A stretch of 64,000 nt of DNA from Calliphora vicina (Eukaryota > Arthropoda > Insecta > Diptera > Calliphoridae): contig NC_088784.1 in the NCBI RefSeq assembly GCF_958450345.1, positions 40,796,278-40,860,277 on the forward strand. The letters run 5' to 3'. The notes beneath the pieces were generated by a model. The model saw only the letters and a list, made by a program, of their open reading frames with translations, was not told the origin of the DNA and ran no database searches. Position numbers and translations under genes: made by a program. Positions 46,801 to 61,800 of this stretch are shown in pieces (position 1 is the first letter of the stretch; every line of letters begins with the position of its first letter).

Positions 46801-49800
46801 TTCACGTTCCTTTCATTAAAATAATAAATATAATGGGTTAATTTTAATATGTACCTGAAAACTTAAATACAATTTTCAAAACATACTCAAACTAGTGAAA
46901 ATAACTTCCAGTTTTTAAATCCCAAGCAAATACATTGAGTGAAAATTTAACATGTGTTTTGTATTTGCACAAAAACAAAATACATTTAACAGTTTTCCTA
47001 AGTATTTGCTTGTGATATAGAACCTGTTAGTAAGCTTTTTACTGAGTTTGAGTTTGAAATTTGACATACATATTCGGTCAACATATTATAGGGTTTAAGT
47101 CTGGGATGTTTGCGATCACTATCAGAGCGTATTTCACCATAAGTCCATCCACTTTCCAAACGACGACTGGCCCAAGCATCATGATAATGTTCGCTAAACT
47201 TCTCCACCAAGGAATTATAATCGTTGGTTAAGTTAACGGTGAGTGTATCGATTGGATTGGGGTCGTATTGTGGCTGATCGGGGGCGCCAGATTGACGGCC
47301 ATAGTAATCTTCGTCGGTGTTTTTGGATAAACTGTAGTCCGGTGGCAAAGCACATCCAATTGCAATCAAACATGGCAGCGCTTTACCAAACAATTCGGGA
47401 TCGTAATCCATGTTGCTGAGTGAGTCAAATATGTTAGAGAACAGGAGCATAGTAAGACGTTTCTCTTCATCAGATGATGCTCCATATGAGCCTTGACCTT
47501 GACTGGAGCCATAGTATTTGGCGCAACGATCGAAGTGTAACGTAAGGAGCTAAATTAATGAAAATAAAAATATCGAATATTAGTTATTAACTATGAATAT
47601 ATTTACGTAAGTGTCTACACAGAATGTTTAAACAAATTGTTTAATTTTGTTTGTGTATGTATGTTAGTTTAAAAAATACATACCCTCAAAGCCACAGTCG
47701 TGTATTCGGATAATTTTGAGACATCAACTGTCAACTTGCGTAAAAGTTTCAATAACATTGCAGGTTGCATTTGTGATGTCAAAGCCACCAAAAAGTCAGA
47801 GACAGCTTCTCTTTGGCCCTTAGTAAGCATACGGTTCTTAGACAATCTATAGACCGTGTGCAGTGTTGCATCCAATAAGCTGGCATAATTTTCAGCCTCA
47901 TTGTAGAATTTTGAGTGTTTGATTAGCAGAGGCAATATCGAGTTGCCAATGTAGCGATTCATAGAAAGAGCCATATCACTTTCTGAGCCATCACTTTTAT
48001 CTAAAATAGTGGCAGTTCTCAAATCAGGCAGGAACGCATCCTCGAGTAGTCGATAGAAGAGCTCCTGAGTTTCAATGCCATAGACGCGTTCCAAGAAAAG
48101 AACAACGCTTTGCTTGTTATTGGGCAATAGACCCGAGGGCATGTCAGACTTTGGCCTCTCCTCTCCGGGTGCAGTTTGAGTTAGTGTGAATTTCAAGCTG
48201 AGGACACCCTGAAGATCCTCCAGTGGCACAAGAGATCTCAAAATAGCTCTAGCTCTTAATGATTCGTTTTTACCTTGTTCTATAACCGAGACGTCGGGTG
48301 CACATCTACCGAGAAGATCCACTAAGGTGCAATAGAAGTTCAAGATAGCAGCACCAGTATCAATGTAGTCTTCGTCCTCATCACCCTCAGGTAGAGGATG
48401 AGAGAAGTTAAGGCCAGCAATAGTGCCTTCAGCTTCGTCTTGCATTTTGCAGCGATCAGTGATGCGTTCAGACATACGATTGGCCTCAACTATAGCACGG
48501 AATAGACCTTCCCCTTCTCCTCTTAGAGCCGGCCCTAAACATTCTGGACGTCGGATAAGAAGACGAATGACAAGGTTGGCATTTTCTTCAACACTTTCAC
48601 CATTTACCCAAACACAGTAGCGTAAAAAGTCCAAATAACGTTCGCCTTCTACCGGATCCCAACCCAAGTCAGGGTAACCCTTTTCAACGAGTTCAGAGTT
48701 ACTTTGTAAACCGCAGCGCGATAGATAAACGGCAATTTTCTCTAAATAGTGTTCGCGCAAGGCCAGAGCTAATTCTGTGTTCTCCATTAAACTTGAGTAT
48801 GCCACATCTAGAGGAGTAGAACCGCGTAAGCTGGGTCTAGCGAGTAAAATGTTCGCGTTGTCTAGCAAAAAGTCAAAGTGGTCGAACATTGCTTTTTGAT
48901 TTTGTCTTCCAGTCCTACAGAAATAACAGAGGAAACGACAGCAAGCTACCACCATTTCATGAGAGGTGTCCTTCTCTTTAGCTGGTGCTCCTTCCGCTCC
49001 CTCTGATTGAGCTGGGGCATCACTTTGGGCTTGAGCTCGTCTGCCTAGAGTATTCATCATGACAGCCATTACGTTCTCATGAACCCTGAGAATGCGTATC
49101 AAATCTGGATGTTGGAAGAATGTAGCATTGTTAACTAATTTCCACAATCGCTTCCTCATTAATTCCTCTTCTTCTTGACTCATTTGTACAGGAAGCAAAG
49201 CGCGGATCTGGCTTAAACCAACCCACATTTCGGCCACATCTTCTCGGGCTTTGTTGTTGATGACATACGTTTTCTCAAGAGCTCTCACCAATTCACCCAC
49301 CGTGTCGTACTGCCTTACAAGAAGGCTGAACATTTCACGCACCAACTTGGGGGTTTCAATCTGTGATTCCTCAGCCCAACTAACAATCGTCTTGATTAAG
49401 ACTTTACGGAACACTTCTTCGGGAGTTTTCTTCTCAGGTTCCTCAACTTCCTTGGGACCTTCTTCAAGTTCCTTCACAGCATTAATAAAATTGTAAATCT
49501 TCGTAATTGGACCCGTTTTGACTTCTTCGATCGCATTGCTTTCTGGTTCTTCCGGCTCCTGCAAAGCATTTAGTGACACCTTTTTCATTAGACAATCATG
49601 GAAATCGTATAAACGTCCACGCAAATCCAAGCCACAGGTACAATTTTCATGATCATCCGGTTCCAGATTCTTAAAGCACAGAATCTGGTTCATCTGTTCT
49701 CTTGGTGGACAGCGGAATTCTTTTGTTTTTTTGGCCGCGACAGCACTTGGAAGATCGGATTGTTTGATTTCAATATAGCGACGCAATTGATCTGCCTGGA

Positions 49801-52800
49801 GATCACCAACAAAGTCATGTGAGAATGCAATAATGCTTTCCACTCGATGTCTTAGCTGTATGTCATATAGATGATGTAGCAAATAGCACATTTGGAGTTT
49901 GGCACCTTCCGCCATCTTCATGGTTAAAAGACCTTTACGATGTTCATCCTTTCCATCTTAAATTAAATGAAATAAAACCGTTACTTTCACATCATTAATC
50001 GTAGATGAATGCTTCTAATACTGACCTTTTTCAAAGGTAGGATCCCAAGTTTCTGGATCGATCATAACTAACATCTTTTGAACATCATCATCGGTCATGA
50101 CACCCACTAACAACAAACGATCGGTAAGCTTCAAAATGGGCCTAAAAGAACATGCAAATACTTATATCGTCTTACCTTTTATTGCATATAGAACAATGTT
50201 TGGTGATAAACTTACAAGAAAAGATTTTCGTTTGTCCAACCAATTGGATCTCTATTGTGCACCTGATTGATCTCAACGGCCTCCTGTAATGCTTCCATAA
50301 CAAATTCACGCACTACTTCTAAGGGGAACTTGGGCGAATACAGATGATCGATGTCTGGTATTGGTTCACTGGAAACATTTTGTATGCTAGTGGTATGGGT
50401 ACTCATAGGTATGCTACGACAATAATGTGCACGAAAAATGTAATGTTGTAATGGGCGATTTGTATGTGCATTTGTGCGTATTGTCCGGCCATTTAATTTA
50501 GAGTGAATAGTAGTGCAATGAGTGGCGTGTTTGCGTGAGAGATAGCATGCAGAAATGAGAAAGAATATAAAGAAGAAAATTTGGACATTGTTGATAAAAG
50601 TGAAAGTGATAGATGTCGTCCTATTCTAGTATTCATATGTGCATGTCTGGAGAACTACAATTGTCTATTGTGTTGTGGACATATATGTAGATCAAGCCGG
50701 GACGTGACATGAACACATAACACTAACCATATAGTGGAGCACACAATCTACTTTCAATTTTGTTCTCTGTTACAATACAAGCAAACACAAAGTCAAGCAT
50801 ATCTAAAACAGTATTACACGTTCCAATTAAGTGTTCAGTTGTTTTTTTTTGCGTTATTTTGATGTTAAACACCTTATAATTTTGACGATTTCCGGGAAAG
50901 TCATTATAGTGCTCCACTGCGTTCAATAAAAAATATGAAAAGAAAATCAAAAAGCCTGCAATACTTACGTAATTTCTGTCATGCGCAAATGAGGCTGAAC
51001 TGATTCGGTAATCAATGACCTCAAAGAATGACACATTTCCTCATCTTCGTAGAGGAACTTAAGTTCTGCGCCTAAAGGAATGATATATTCCATCTTACAA
51101 ACCTCCATAGTGGTGGCATGCGATTCCAAATGCAATGCAATTAAAAGGTCATAAAAGCCTTGGCGTAGCGGTCCACTCATATATTCGGAACGTATAGCAT
51201 ACAACAGTTGCTTCTGATCAACATGTTGGCATAGAGCATGAGCTGCTCTATAATTGGACTGATAGCAAAGAGCAGCATATAAGGTAAGTGTATGGGCATG
51301 GAAGGATAGTAGTTTATCCATTTCTATCAGTTCTAAAATGTCGATGCAACGATCTTCTTCGGGGATGTGAAGGGCCAACATAGAGACTGGATCTTCACAA
51401 AGCATTGACCAGCCTCGTATGTCGGATAATTTGAGGGCATGCACTTGCAGTGATGTATTAGGAACACGTGCCCATTGATGAGGACGAAGACATTGGACCT
51501 TTAAACGAGGTGGGGACTGTGGATTGATATGTTTGTCACTCGTTGGCAAAACAGCAGCTGAAAGAGGCAGTGTTGTTGCTGTACGTCCCAATTCAATTTG
51601 CAAAATTTCTTTGCTAGTGGCTTCAACGAAAATGGCTGGGAAAAGTTTTGTTCCTGCTTCCATCTTCCAACGATGAGAGGTCTGCTTTCCTTCACACGTG
51701 AAACTTATCATGCCCGTAGCGGTGTCGACGAAGCATCCAACGAACATGCCCTGTGACGCTCCCTTACCCGAAGCATCCTGAGTTACTTCATTAAAGAGTT
51801 CATCGGCACGTACGACATAACAACTTTGGCGATTAATGCGCTCGATGGGCATTTCATAGTCGTCTTCAATAACAACGGATCCTCTTCGAACCTTATCCTT
51901 ATTAAATTCCTTACTGTGCAAATGATATTGTGTGGTAACCCAGCCTACGTAAACATGGGTGGGATCTTGACCGGGGAATATACGAACGCCATAAAAATAT
52001 TCGTTGATAAGTTTTAAACATTCGCCATCAAACATTTCATTGCCTGAAGATTCGACCGTAGGCTGTCCTAGAGCACCACCACTAAGAGCTTTTGGTCCTT
52101 GCGGTACAGGAGTCTGAGGTATCTCAGCCTGAAATGGTTGGGGAATGAGAGTGTGATTTATAAATGGGCTTTGCAGCACTTCCTAATGATAAACACTTAC
52201 ATTGTTTAAGCGCAAACTTGGAGCCTTTGTTGTCATTTGAGCGTTAACCACATTACGACCATGGGCAACGGTGTTACGTCTTTCCAGGCTTACTTCAGGA
52301 GCTCGGCCAGACATTTTCTCTTTACTTTGATCACGTGATTTCTTTGAGAAGAACTTGAACGGACTACGACCGCGCTTCTTCTTATCGTCCATCATGCTCT
52401 CATCCAGTCCATTCATGTCAAGCGCAGACGTGGAGCGTTGTAGTTCCTCTGGTGATCCCAAATCCGATTCAAAGGTAATATTACGCGTAACTGAGCTTCT
52501 ACGTGGTGGCCGCGAAGGACCATGCATCTCATCGGCCTCGGCCGTATCGTCAAAGTTACGATTGAGGCCCTTAATGTCATTCATTGTAAAGCCACTTTTC
52601 AACATATGATCCATATGAGCTGAAGTCTGTTGCTGCTGTTGTTCTTGAGCATCGCGCATCAGCCGATATTGCCGAATTTTGATTTCCTCCCAACGTCTGG
52701 CCTTCTCCGTTTCAGTAATAAATTCACTCATACAAGTGACTGGCAGGGAAAGACGTAAGAACTCCCAGTTGGCTTTTTCCATGGTCTCAAAAGTATTGTG

Positions 52801-55800
52801 GGAAATCTTCAAATGCGGTGGTGTATCAGCTCCACCCGGAATACGTGTTACATCAATACGACAATCTGGCATTTCTTCTGTATTTTCGAATATTGGTTGA
52901 TCCTTGGTATACCAATGTGTAACGGGGCGTCGCATGTTACTGTAAATACATAAATTGATGGCATCATCAAGACCATTAATAACAGCATGACCACAAGAAA
53001 CTTACACACAAAATGGCTCATAACCTTCCTGAAGGCCACAAGTAGTGAAAAACTTGAGAGAGTCCACATCTTGGCCATAAATTAAACGAGCCTTCTGACC
53101 CACACCCAATGTGCAGGCTGGTACAAAACCAACTCCTTCGGCGGTAACTTCGGCAAAAGTTGTCTCACCGCCCAACGCATCCATTAAGAGTTCACCGTTT
53201 AGCGAAAAACCTGCACAGAAAAGTAATTAGTCCGTTCTTCGTTTGAAATGATCTAAATACACGAATGTGAGTACAATAAACGAAGCAGTGGATGCCATTT
53301 TAGTTTTTATTTTGGAAACATGCTCATGTTAGATGGCCGTTTTCAATTGTTTAAAGTATTTAATACATACTATGTATTTATTTATGTATGTACGAGTATG
53401 AATGGCATATATGTAAGTACATTTTTTCTAATTGCAATTTGTGTTTTAGTAAGTCTATAAAGCAATCAATTAATTTAACTCATGCGCTAAAAACTGAAAA
53501 AAAGATCAAACAAGACTGGCTTTATAATGCGATAAACATGTTGTTAGAGTGTTAGTAAGTATTTTCTTTTAACATTTTATTGAAGGAATTTGTAATAGTT
53601 TTCATTCCAAGCATTTACATTTTTCAGTTTAGTATTTGTGTAAAATACATTATTTTTCAATGCATTTCTTCGGGAATAGCTTGAGTTTTTCTAAAATAGC
53701 TTTTAAACATGATGAAACGTAAAGGAAATCTCATGAGATTTTTTTACTAAGCGCCCTCCTTTGGTGGTATAACATTGAAACGCCACCGAAGTAAAATAAA
53801 TATATAATGGTTATTGACTAATGCGCCTTCTCACCACCTGAGGCGCTTGAAACTGTACTAAAAACAAACCTAACGCGCAATTACAGAGTTGTCAAATACA
53901 AGCTTTTCACCTCCTTTCACCACCTTTCCTTCTACAATCTCTCTTCTTTCCAAAGAAAGTAACACAATTAATATATAGACATTAATTGCGTGAGTGTTAC
54001 TTCTCTTTTTAAAGAAACTTATTTGTAAAACTTTTACCTAGATATAAAAATAATAGAAATATCCAAGTTAAAACTTATATAACAGATAATAAATAAGTCA
54101 TTATACGACTACATCTAAGTAATGCAGGCGGTATGTAGTAGCATTTGAAAAGTAAGTTATTGAGTAATTGTATGTCATTACCAATTTTTGAAGATTACCA
54201 AAAATGGGCCAAAAATAGTGAACAAACTATAAAACATAAAATTGTTCCGATATTTCAGGAATTTTTAAGGCTTTTTTCTCTTAGTCTATAGCTACAATTG
54301 TGCCGAAAACAGGAGAACAAAATTCCAATTGGTTTCCGAAATATAAACGTGAGAAAATTTCATGTTCTTCGGAAAAATCAAGTTTTAGGCAAAATATATT
54401 TGAGGCCATAAAATCCGAACAGCAGCTAAACTAGTTTCGATAAATTCTTCGTTTAATATCAGCAGGACTTGTTTATAAAAATTTAGTACTAAAATGTCGA
54501 AGGCCTTAAGGTCCATTGATCTTTGGTTAAAAATGAGGGCTAGTTCTGGCACAAACTCGGTTTCGGTGATGCTCTGGCACCAAGTAATGAAATTAATTGT
54601 AAATTATCGATAACTGGAAAATCACAGTTCTTATTATCATCGATTTTATTGCTCGAATGTGTTGTGTATGTATAATGATAAAAGGTTAGTAATCCATAAA
54701 GCCTTAAACATTGGGATCCAAAAAACCCTTAATTCAATTAACCAGCTGAGGATTGAAGTGTGGTAAAAATTGTGAAGGGATAAATTAAGAATAATTTTTA
54801 ACGATGTTGTAAAAACGGGTAGATAAAACTAAGCAGATCATTGTAGTTCATTTAAAAAATGTTCTGGGGAAATTTGAATTAAGTATTAAAAAATATCAAA
54901 AGCAGGAGGGAGAGTGAGATATAAAAAAAGAGTATATATGCACGATTATATTTATATTACGTATGTATATAGAGTAGAATATTATTAAGGTATTGTTTAC
55001 GAATATCTACACTTTGAAGGCATACAATAGAAAAGTTTCTTACTGATTGTATGATCGGCGAGATCTAAGAAAACTCCAACTATATCGCCTGGACCACATT
55101 GTTTACCGAAAGATTCACTTACGCCACCAAATACTTTTTCTTCCTACATTGTTTTAATAGATTGTTTGTTGTTGTTGTCATTTTATATACATGATGATTA
55201 TTAACAGATTATAAATTATTTAAAAAAATATATATTAAAAAAAATTAAATAATTATAAATGAATAAATAAATAAAGTCATTAAATATATATGTAAATGCT
55301 TAAAATAAAGAAGCTCTCTAAGAATAATGGCTTAAAATGCTTAAAAACTGTGTTGCGCGCAAAAAGAGCACAGTTCAAAATTCGTTTCAAAATACAAAAA
55401 AAAAATAATTAGTCAAACGCAGTTTGTATCGTAACTAGAAAAATTATATATATATATTTTTTAATAAAAATTAAGAAATGCTCGCAGCTTTAACAGTAGT
55501 TTTATTGTTTGATTCTTGTGATTCTTACTGATGGTTTGTTCCTTGACATCGATAAAACAACCGATAACATCGCCAGCTTCATAGCGAACACCAAAATGTT
55601 CAACACTTCCAGCATGTAATTTGGTAACCTATATTCATTTTATGAGCATAAATTGTGATTTTGATCCTCATTAAGTTTTACAAACAAAAATAATACTACA
55701 TAATATCGTTTTTTCAGCAAATGAAGGGATAATTTTATTAAAAAAAAAAAAACAATTTTCTAAAGAAATATTCCGTATACGTATTTACGGTATTCGAGTT

Positions 55801-58800
55801 GGGCAAAGTTTCGCAGTGGGACCAATTTAATGGAGTTTGTTGCTTATAACTTCGTATAAAATCTTAGCAACTGTATACAAGTTCATTCAAAAAATTACTA
55901 TTTATATTAAATTAATGTTTGTCTGCGGAGCAGTATAGCTGGTCAATTTGAAGAAGATGTCAATGGCCATAACACGGTCAGTAATAAATCGGTAATAAAT
56001 GCTATAGGTGAGTCTTTACTAGATTTAATTTTTGTAACCCTTAGGAACCAGATATCAAGGTTAATCATACGAAATAGCGGAGACTTGAAAAGTGCCGCTA
56101 AATTTTCAACGCAAGTAAGAAAAAAACTTAACACCCCAAATGTCCTCGTGTTCTTGAACCTGTTCCAGTTTAAGAACACGATAAGTATAGCGCGCTTATC
56201 TTGGTGACATAGAGTGATCTTCTGGGACAAGCCGTCTGAACAAAGTCCTTACAATTATTATACAAGACCCTAGAGGTGTTAATAGGCTCCCATTTTACGG
56301 ACTGATCTGCACTCACAACTACTTTATGGAATGTCTGATGTCATTGCTTCCATTTGTGGGGAGAGGCTGTCTGGAATGGTCTTATATTATTTAATCATGA
56401 ACAAGGTGCAATGTGGTCTTCATTACCAAAGGTGGAAAGACATCTCTTATGAAAACAATGTATTCTCCTTCGATTTGAAAATTCTGTTAAGTTGATTTTC
56501 ATCTGTGATGTCTGCGTAGAGTACTTGGACTGGGATTAGTAGAAGTCGGTTAGTGGTACTAACCTTATCCGATAAGCAAATTATCTGAATGTTATTCTGG
56601 ATCCGAACCAATTATGGAATCATAACATTCACGCGAGAGTGATTAAAGCCGCTGCACAGTGGTCGAAATCACCAATCTAGCAGCATTTAATGTATAAATC
56701 TGTAGTAACAAAGCCCAATGCTTATTTTGGACTATGAAATGCGTAAAAAATTAAAAAAAATATTTATTTCAGTTCTTTAAATACACTCAGAAAAAAGTTG
56801 GATAGTTATATTAAATGGCTTAATGCAAATATATATGTTTCTAATCAGAATCATATGTATGTATTTGAACCAACAGCGTCTTGTTGTATAATTGGCTCTT
56901 AAAGTAAATTTAGGTCGTATTTTATATAATTTCGGGAGTAGCTAGAAGGTCATTTGGAGAGTGAGGATATGAGAGGATCAGAAGAGAAAAGAAGTGAATT
57001 GGGAATAGATATTATATATTATGTCAACATCGTGAATTAATATTTTGTGCACGGAAGATGACTCCGATCTGATATCACTTCTTTTTTCCTAATAACAGTG
57101 CATCATATTTTGGATATATGATTTTTTTTATATTTTTGCAACAGATTGCATTAATTTGTACGAGTGCTTTGTAAAATCTCCGTCCAAAGCATTAGTTTTT
57201 TAATCTTTATTGCTACCTCTGGATCAGAATGTATCATGGATTCAACTTCTGAAGCGTTTCTTTTTTCTGTATTGTGCAAACTAAAGCACGCCGCAGCTAT
57301 ATGTTCATTGCAAGAAGTTTTATTTACAAGCTGCGTAACTTTGTTGATCTGGGTTTTAGAGGAGCTTTTTTGAGATTATTACTAATTGTCGTTTCATCAA
57401 GTAAAATCAATTCACTGTCCAACCAATCCTTATTAGGGTTCTTCAAAATGAAAAAAACTTATTGTTGCAGTTTCGACCACTGTGCGCTGCCGCCATATAT
57501 TCATGTTCTTTTTCATGCAAAAATGACTTCCAGTTAACCATATAACTAAAAGTCTGTGCAACAGTGACTATTGCACATCTAAGGGTACAATTTCTCCAAG
57601 GAAATCCACATGGGTTCCTCCGATGGTTCGAAGGTGGGTGTGGGAAGAGACTTCTATATTTCACGAACTGTTTTTATACTCATACCAATGCAGTGTTCTT
57701 CTCTGCCGTGTAATGTGTTTACAATGATAGTCAGACCGCCCTGAAATGTTTTATGGATGCCTAAACCACATCTTATCCCTGTAACTCTGAGGCTTCTACA
57801 GTTAGACATATTTTACAATTCGCCAATAATTCTACAAACCATTATTGATAATGATCATGAGAATATATAAAAAAACATAATTATCTTTTGATTACATTAA
57901 TATATTTTTAATTTTCTGAATGAATTTATCTACAGTTGCAAATAAGTCATGTGAAAAATTAGTTTTATGCGTGATGGTATCTATATTTTATACAAATTTA
58001 AGCCCATTGGTTCTTGAAGCTTACATTTTTGAGGAAACATTTTTGGTAAGTACTTTATTTTCAATAGTAAAATGTTTTTTTTGTGATAAAACTACTTATT
58101 TATCAAAAAATTTACTTTTTTTATTCCATAAATATTTATTTTCAGTCGTGCCCACTGTGAATACTTTAAATTAAATCTCAATAATGGTAATAATGATTGA
58201 AAACATGACAATAATCAAAATACGTTCTTCAATCAAAAAACAATATTTGTTATGGAGATTCAAAAAGGGGGATAGGATAAAGAAGTAGTACATAATGAAG
58301 ACAGATTAATAGAAGACTATGATGAAATAAGTTAATGATAAAACGTCCAAGTAACCGCTTCTTTGTAGTATTTCACCTTCCAAAACCAAATGATTTTTAA
58401 ACTTTTTTTTAATATTTCATCTTTAGATTATCCCTTCATAACGTTTAATAAAACAAATTAAAGTTTGTTTCAGTAGAAACAAATATTGCATAAATTAAAT
58501 CAAAAATTATATTTTCCAATTAAATCATAAACCGTTATAAAACACAGAAGGTTCTACTTACATTGTGTCCATCAAAAGCCCAACTGGTGTCTTCACTACC
58601 CAACATTGTGCCTGGATTGCAATCGGCTCTCGCCCAACCTACGCGCATTGGTCCCGAGGTAAGAACCTCAAATTCGAAATACCATTTACCCGAGGTAACT
58701 GCATAATTGCGTTCCACACGATAGGTGCGGAAGGCGGCAAATTTAAGCCGCAATGCCTCTGCCAATAAGGCTTCGTTACCCTCGCCTGTTGGCGGATCCA

Positions 58801-61800
58801 AAACGTAACCGTAAACAAGTAATGTGCGCACCGTTTCGGAAGCAGTATCGCGATTTGCTTTCTTAATGGCTTCATCGACCTTGGAGTATGGTACCAAATG
58901 AGGACTACGTAGATTTTCGGAATCTTCATTGAGCCCATATGTCCAACCCTGCTGAATGCGTTCTCTGGCCCAAAGATTATGTGTATTTTCGGCCAATTGG
59001 TCAACTAGTTCCTCTAGTTTTGGAGTTAGAGTAACCGCACTTAAATCCAAAGGTGCTGGCTTGTAACCATTAGCTTGCATGAAAATCTCGTTGGGCAGAC
59101 GTATGGGACGTATACGTGCTGGAGGTTTATCCATGGTTATGTAATAACCCAATGCAATAATGGTTCTGCAAAATATTTGATAATATATTCAATGTAATCG
59201 AGCTAAGAAATCATTAGTTTCACTTACTTTAAAGTTTGTACAGCCAATTGGTTGTCGTAGCGTTTTTCAGCGGCAGGTAATTTTTCAAATTGCGTTAAAC
59301 ATGGATGTATACGATGGTAATCATCGCGATGTTCACCCCAAGACCAACCGGCCTCGATTTTATTTAAGGCCCACATCTCATGAATATTCTCTGCTAATTT
59401 CTCCTTAATTTGATCAACCGAAGAGGGCAATGAAACTCCCGATGTATCAACAGGTTTTGGCACAAATGCATTGTCGTCCTCTATCATCCAGGGACCGGCT
59501 AAAACGTTTTTACTTAAGTTACCAAAATAAAAGCAAGGGTCCAAACTCAATATTTGGTGAGGCATTAAACACTGCACCAAGGGTGAAAATCCAGGTGGAG
59601 GATTGAATTTTAAACGGCCATGATCACCACCAAACAAAAATCGACAACTAAAATAAACCAAATAAATATCCCAACACAATTCCGGAAATTTTCAAAGTCT
59701 ACCTTAATTTGGAGGAACAACTCATAACTGGGAAGAACATGCCATCTAAATTAAAGTCACGGAAGCAGCCCTTAATTTTAAGTCCATTAAATGTGAATGT
59801 AATGACTGGCACAGACAAGTCGATGGTAACACCAATGACATCACCCTTGCGAATAAAAGGTTCTTCGGGGACATTGTCCAGAACCATGGTTTTATGGCCG
59901 CCTGTCCACAAATAAGCACCATCGAAACCAAAGGAATACAAATCATCACCAACACCATTACCACCCCATTTCTTGCCACCACCCGGATAAGGTACATAGC
60001 TAAATATACAAACAGATAATATAAGCAGATATTAAAGGTTTACAATAAGTTTATTATAATAAATTACCCGGAAGTATTGGCCCAACCAATGCGCAAGTGA
60101 GGCATCATATGAGTGGTTTGTTCAATATGGTCCATAGTTACTTCAAAATACCATCTTTGGTACATGGAGGAGCCCTCTACGCGACCCACAAAAATATTGG
60201 GTCTTATACTGGCTACATGATCAACCAGTTGTGTCTGCAGTAGCAGATTCTTGCCGGGCAAAAGGAAGTCACAAATGTTGTTTTGGGAAGAACGCACAGC
60301 GACACCGTTACCCACACACAGTGAGCATAAAACATCCAAGACCTTGGGATCTCTGCCGTGTTTTTCCAGCAGCGAAATAATCACTTTAATGTGTTCATCA
60401 CGCATCATATTCAACGCTTCAGGAGAATCAATCAACACACAATGAAGTACATCCAACATGCCAGATCCCTCACTGGAAGCCTGAGAACCCAGGCGAGAAA
60501 ACAACCAATTCAAGCGATTACTATTGGCAAATTGGGCACAATTAGTGTGGTTGCCTTGGATAATAGCGGCCAATAGTTGATATAGATAGGTGGAAATCAA
60601 GTCCCAACTTTGACCAGTTTCATCGCCAGCCAAAAAGCTGGCTAAAAAGCCTTGTGATGTTATAATATTAATTTTGTCAATGGCCTCCAAGATTAAATTC
60701 AAAACACCCTCTTCCTGAAACAGATCCTGACGATTGCGCAAGGCACGAAAACGATTTTGTTTTTCTTCGTGTTCTGTTAACAAATAGTGTAAATAAAATG
60801 AAGATAAGGATTAGGAAAAGATTTCAAATATAATACAAACCCATGTCATCTGGTGGCTGTGAGAAATAATTTATCAAATCTTCCAGGCACATTACCATTT
60901 CATTGAGATTGACTTTTTGGAAGAATACCGAATGACGACGATTCGATTGTAGAGTTTCCAATGCACTAAAATTTAAAACAATTGAATGAGCTACATACTA
61001 AAGGATTAAATAAAACTCCACACTATTATTGCAATAATATGTAAGTTAGAATCATTTATATGTGTACATATCTATGTATATTCACAATTTAAGGCAAAAT
61101 TTACATAAGTACAATAAGTATGTTACTGAATTTAAGACTCTATTACGCCAAATCATTGATAGAAAGTAGCTTAAAAGTTTTAACTGCAGGGAAGGAGCAA
61201 ATATAAATATTTTAGTTTTTAAATTCATCATTTACGTCGGTTTAATTGCTTACGGTGACCACTATATTTCATATTTGAGTTTAAACTTTTTCTCATCTGA
61301 TTTGGCGCAATATTGCCTTCATCTACATTTAAATCGACATACTTAATAAATTGTGTGAAAAGACTGCTACATTTACGAATAACGCGAGCAGTTTTCGATT
61401 CTTCCTCCTGTGACCGGGAGAAATCAAGACAATCGTCCATTTTGCCTTCTTCGTGCAGAATGGCTTGTTTCTCTTCAACTTTGCCGACACCCTTCTTTTT
61501 CGTTTCGTAACTCTTGTAACTGAGCCAAAGGCCGCTTTCACAATGCTGGACAATGACGGTGGTGTCACCATACTTGATGATGGGTGAACCAATAATTTCC
61601 AAATCTTTATCTTCGAGTACTTTTTTCTCGTCGTCCTTTTCCACCCGAAGGCAGAAAGTCGTTGTAGCAATTGTTGCTTCTTCCTTTTTAACCTGTAAAT
61701 TAAAGAATATTTAAAAATTAATGTTTGGGAAATATGTGTTATATGCGAGAAAAGCTTACCAAATACAATTCGTTATTATCGTTGACGCCCAAATAGCGCC

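Noticed and set aside
52182..52200. An 18-base intron between two RyR exons (GTAAGT to the next ATTAG)
   Set aside because: Too short to splice. The acceptor TTTCAG at 52129-52130 gives a 72-base intron and the homologous junction NN-AEIP.
57920..58174. 84-codon plus-strand open frame in a RyR intron as a nested gene
   Set aside because: No family resemblance and it lies in transposon-like debris; not supportable from sequence.
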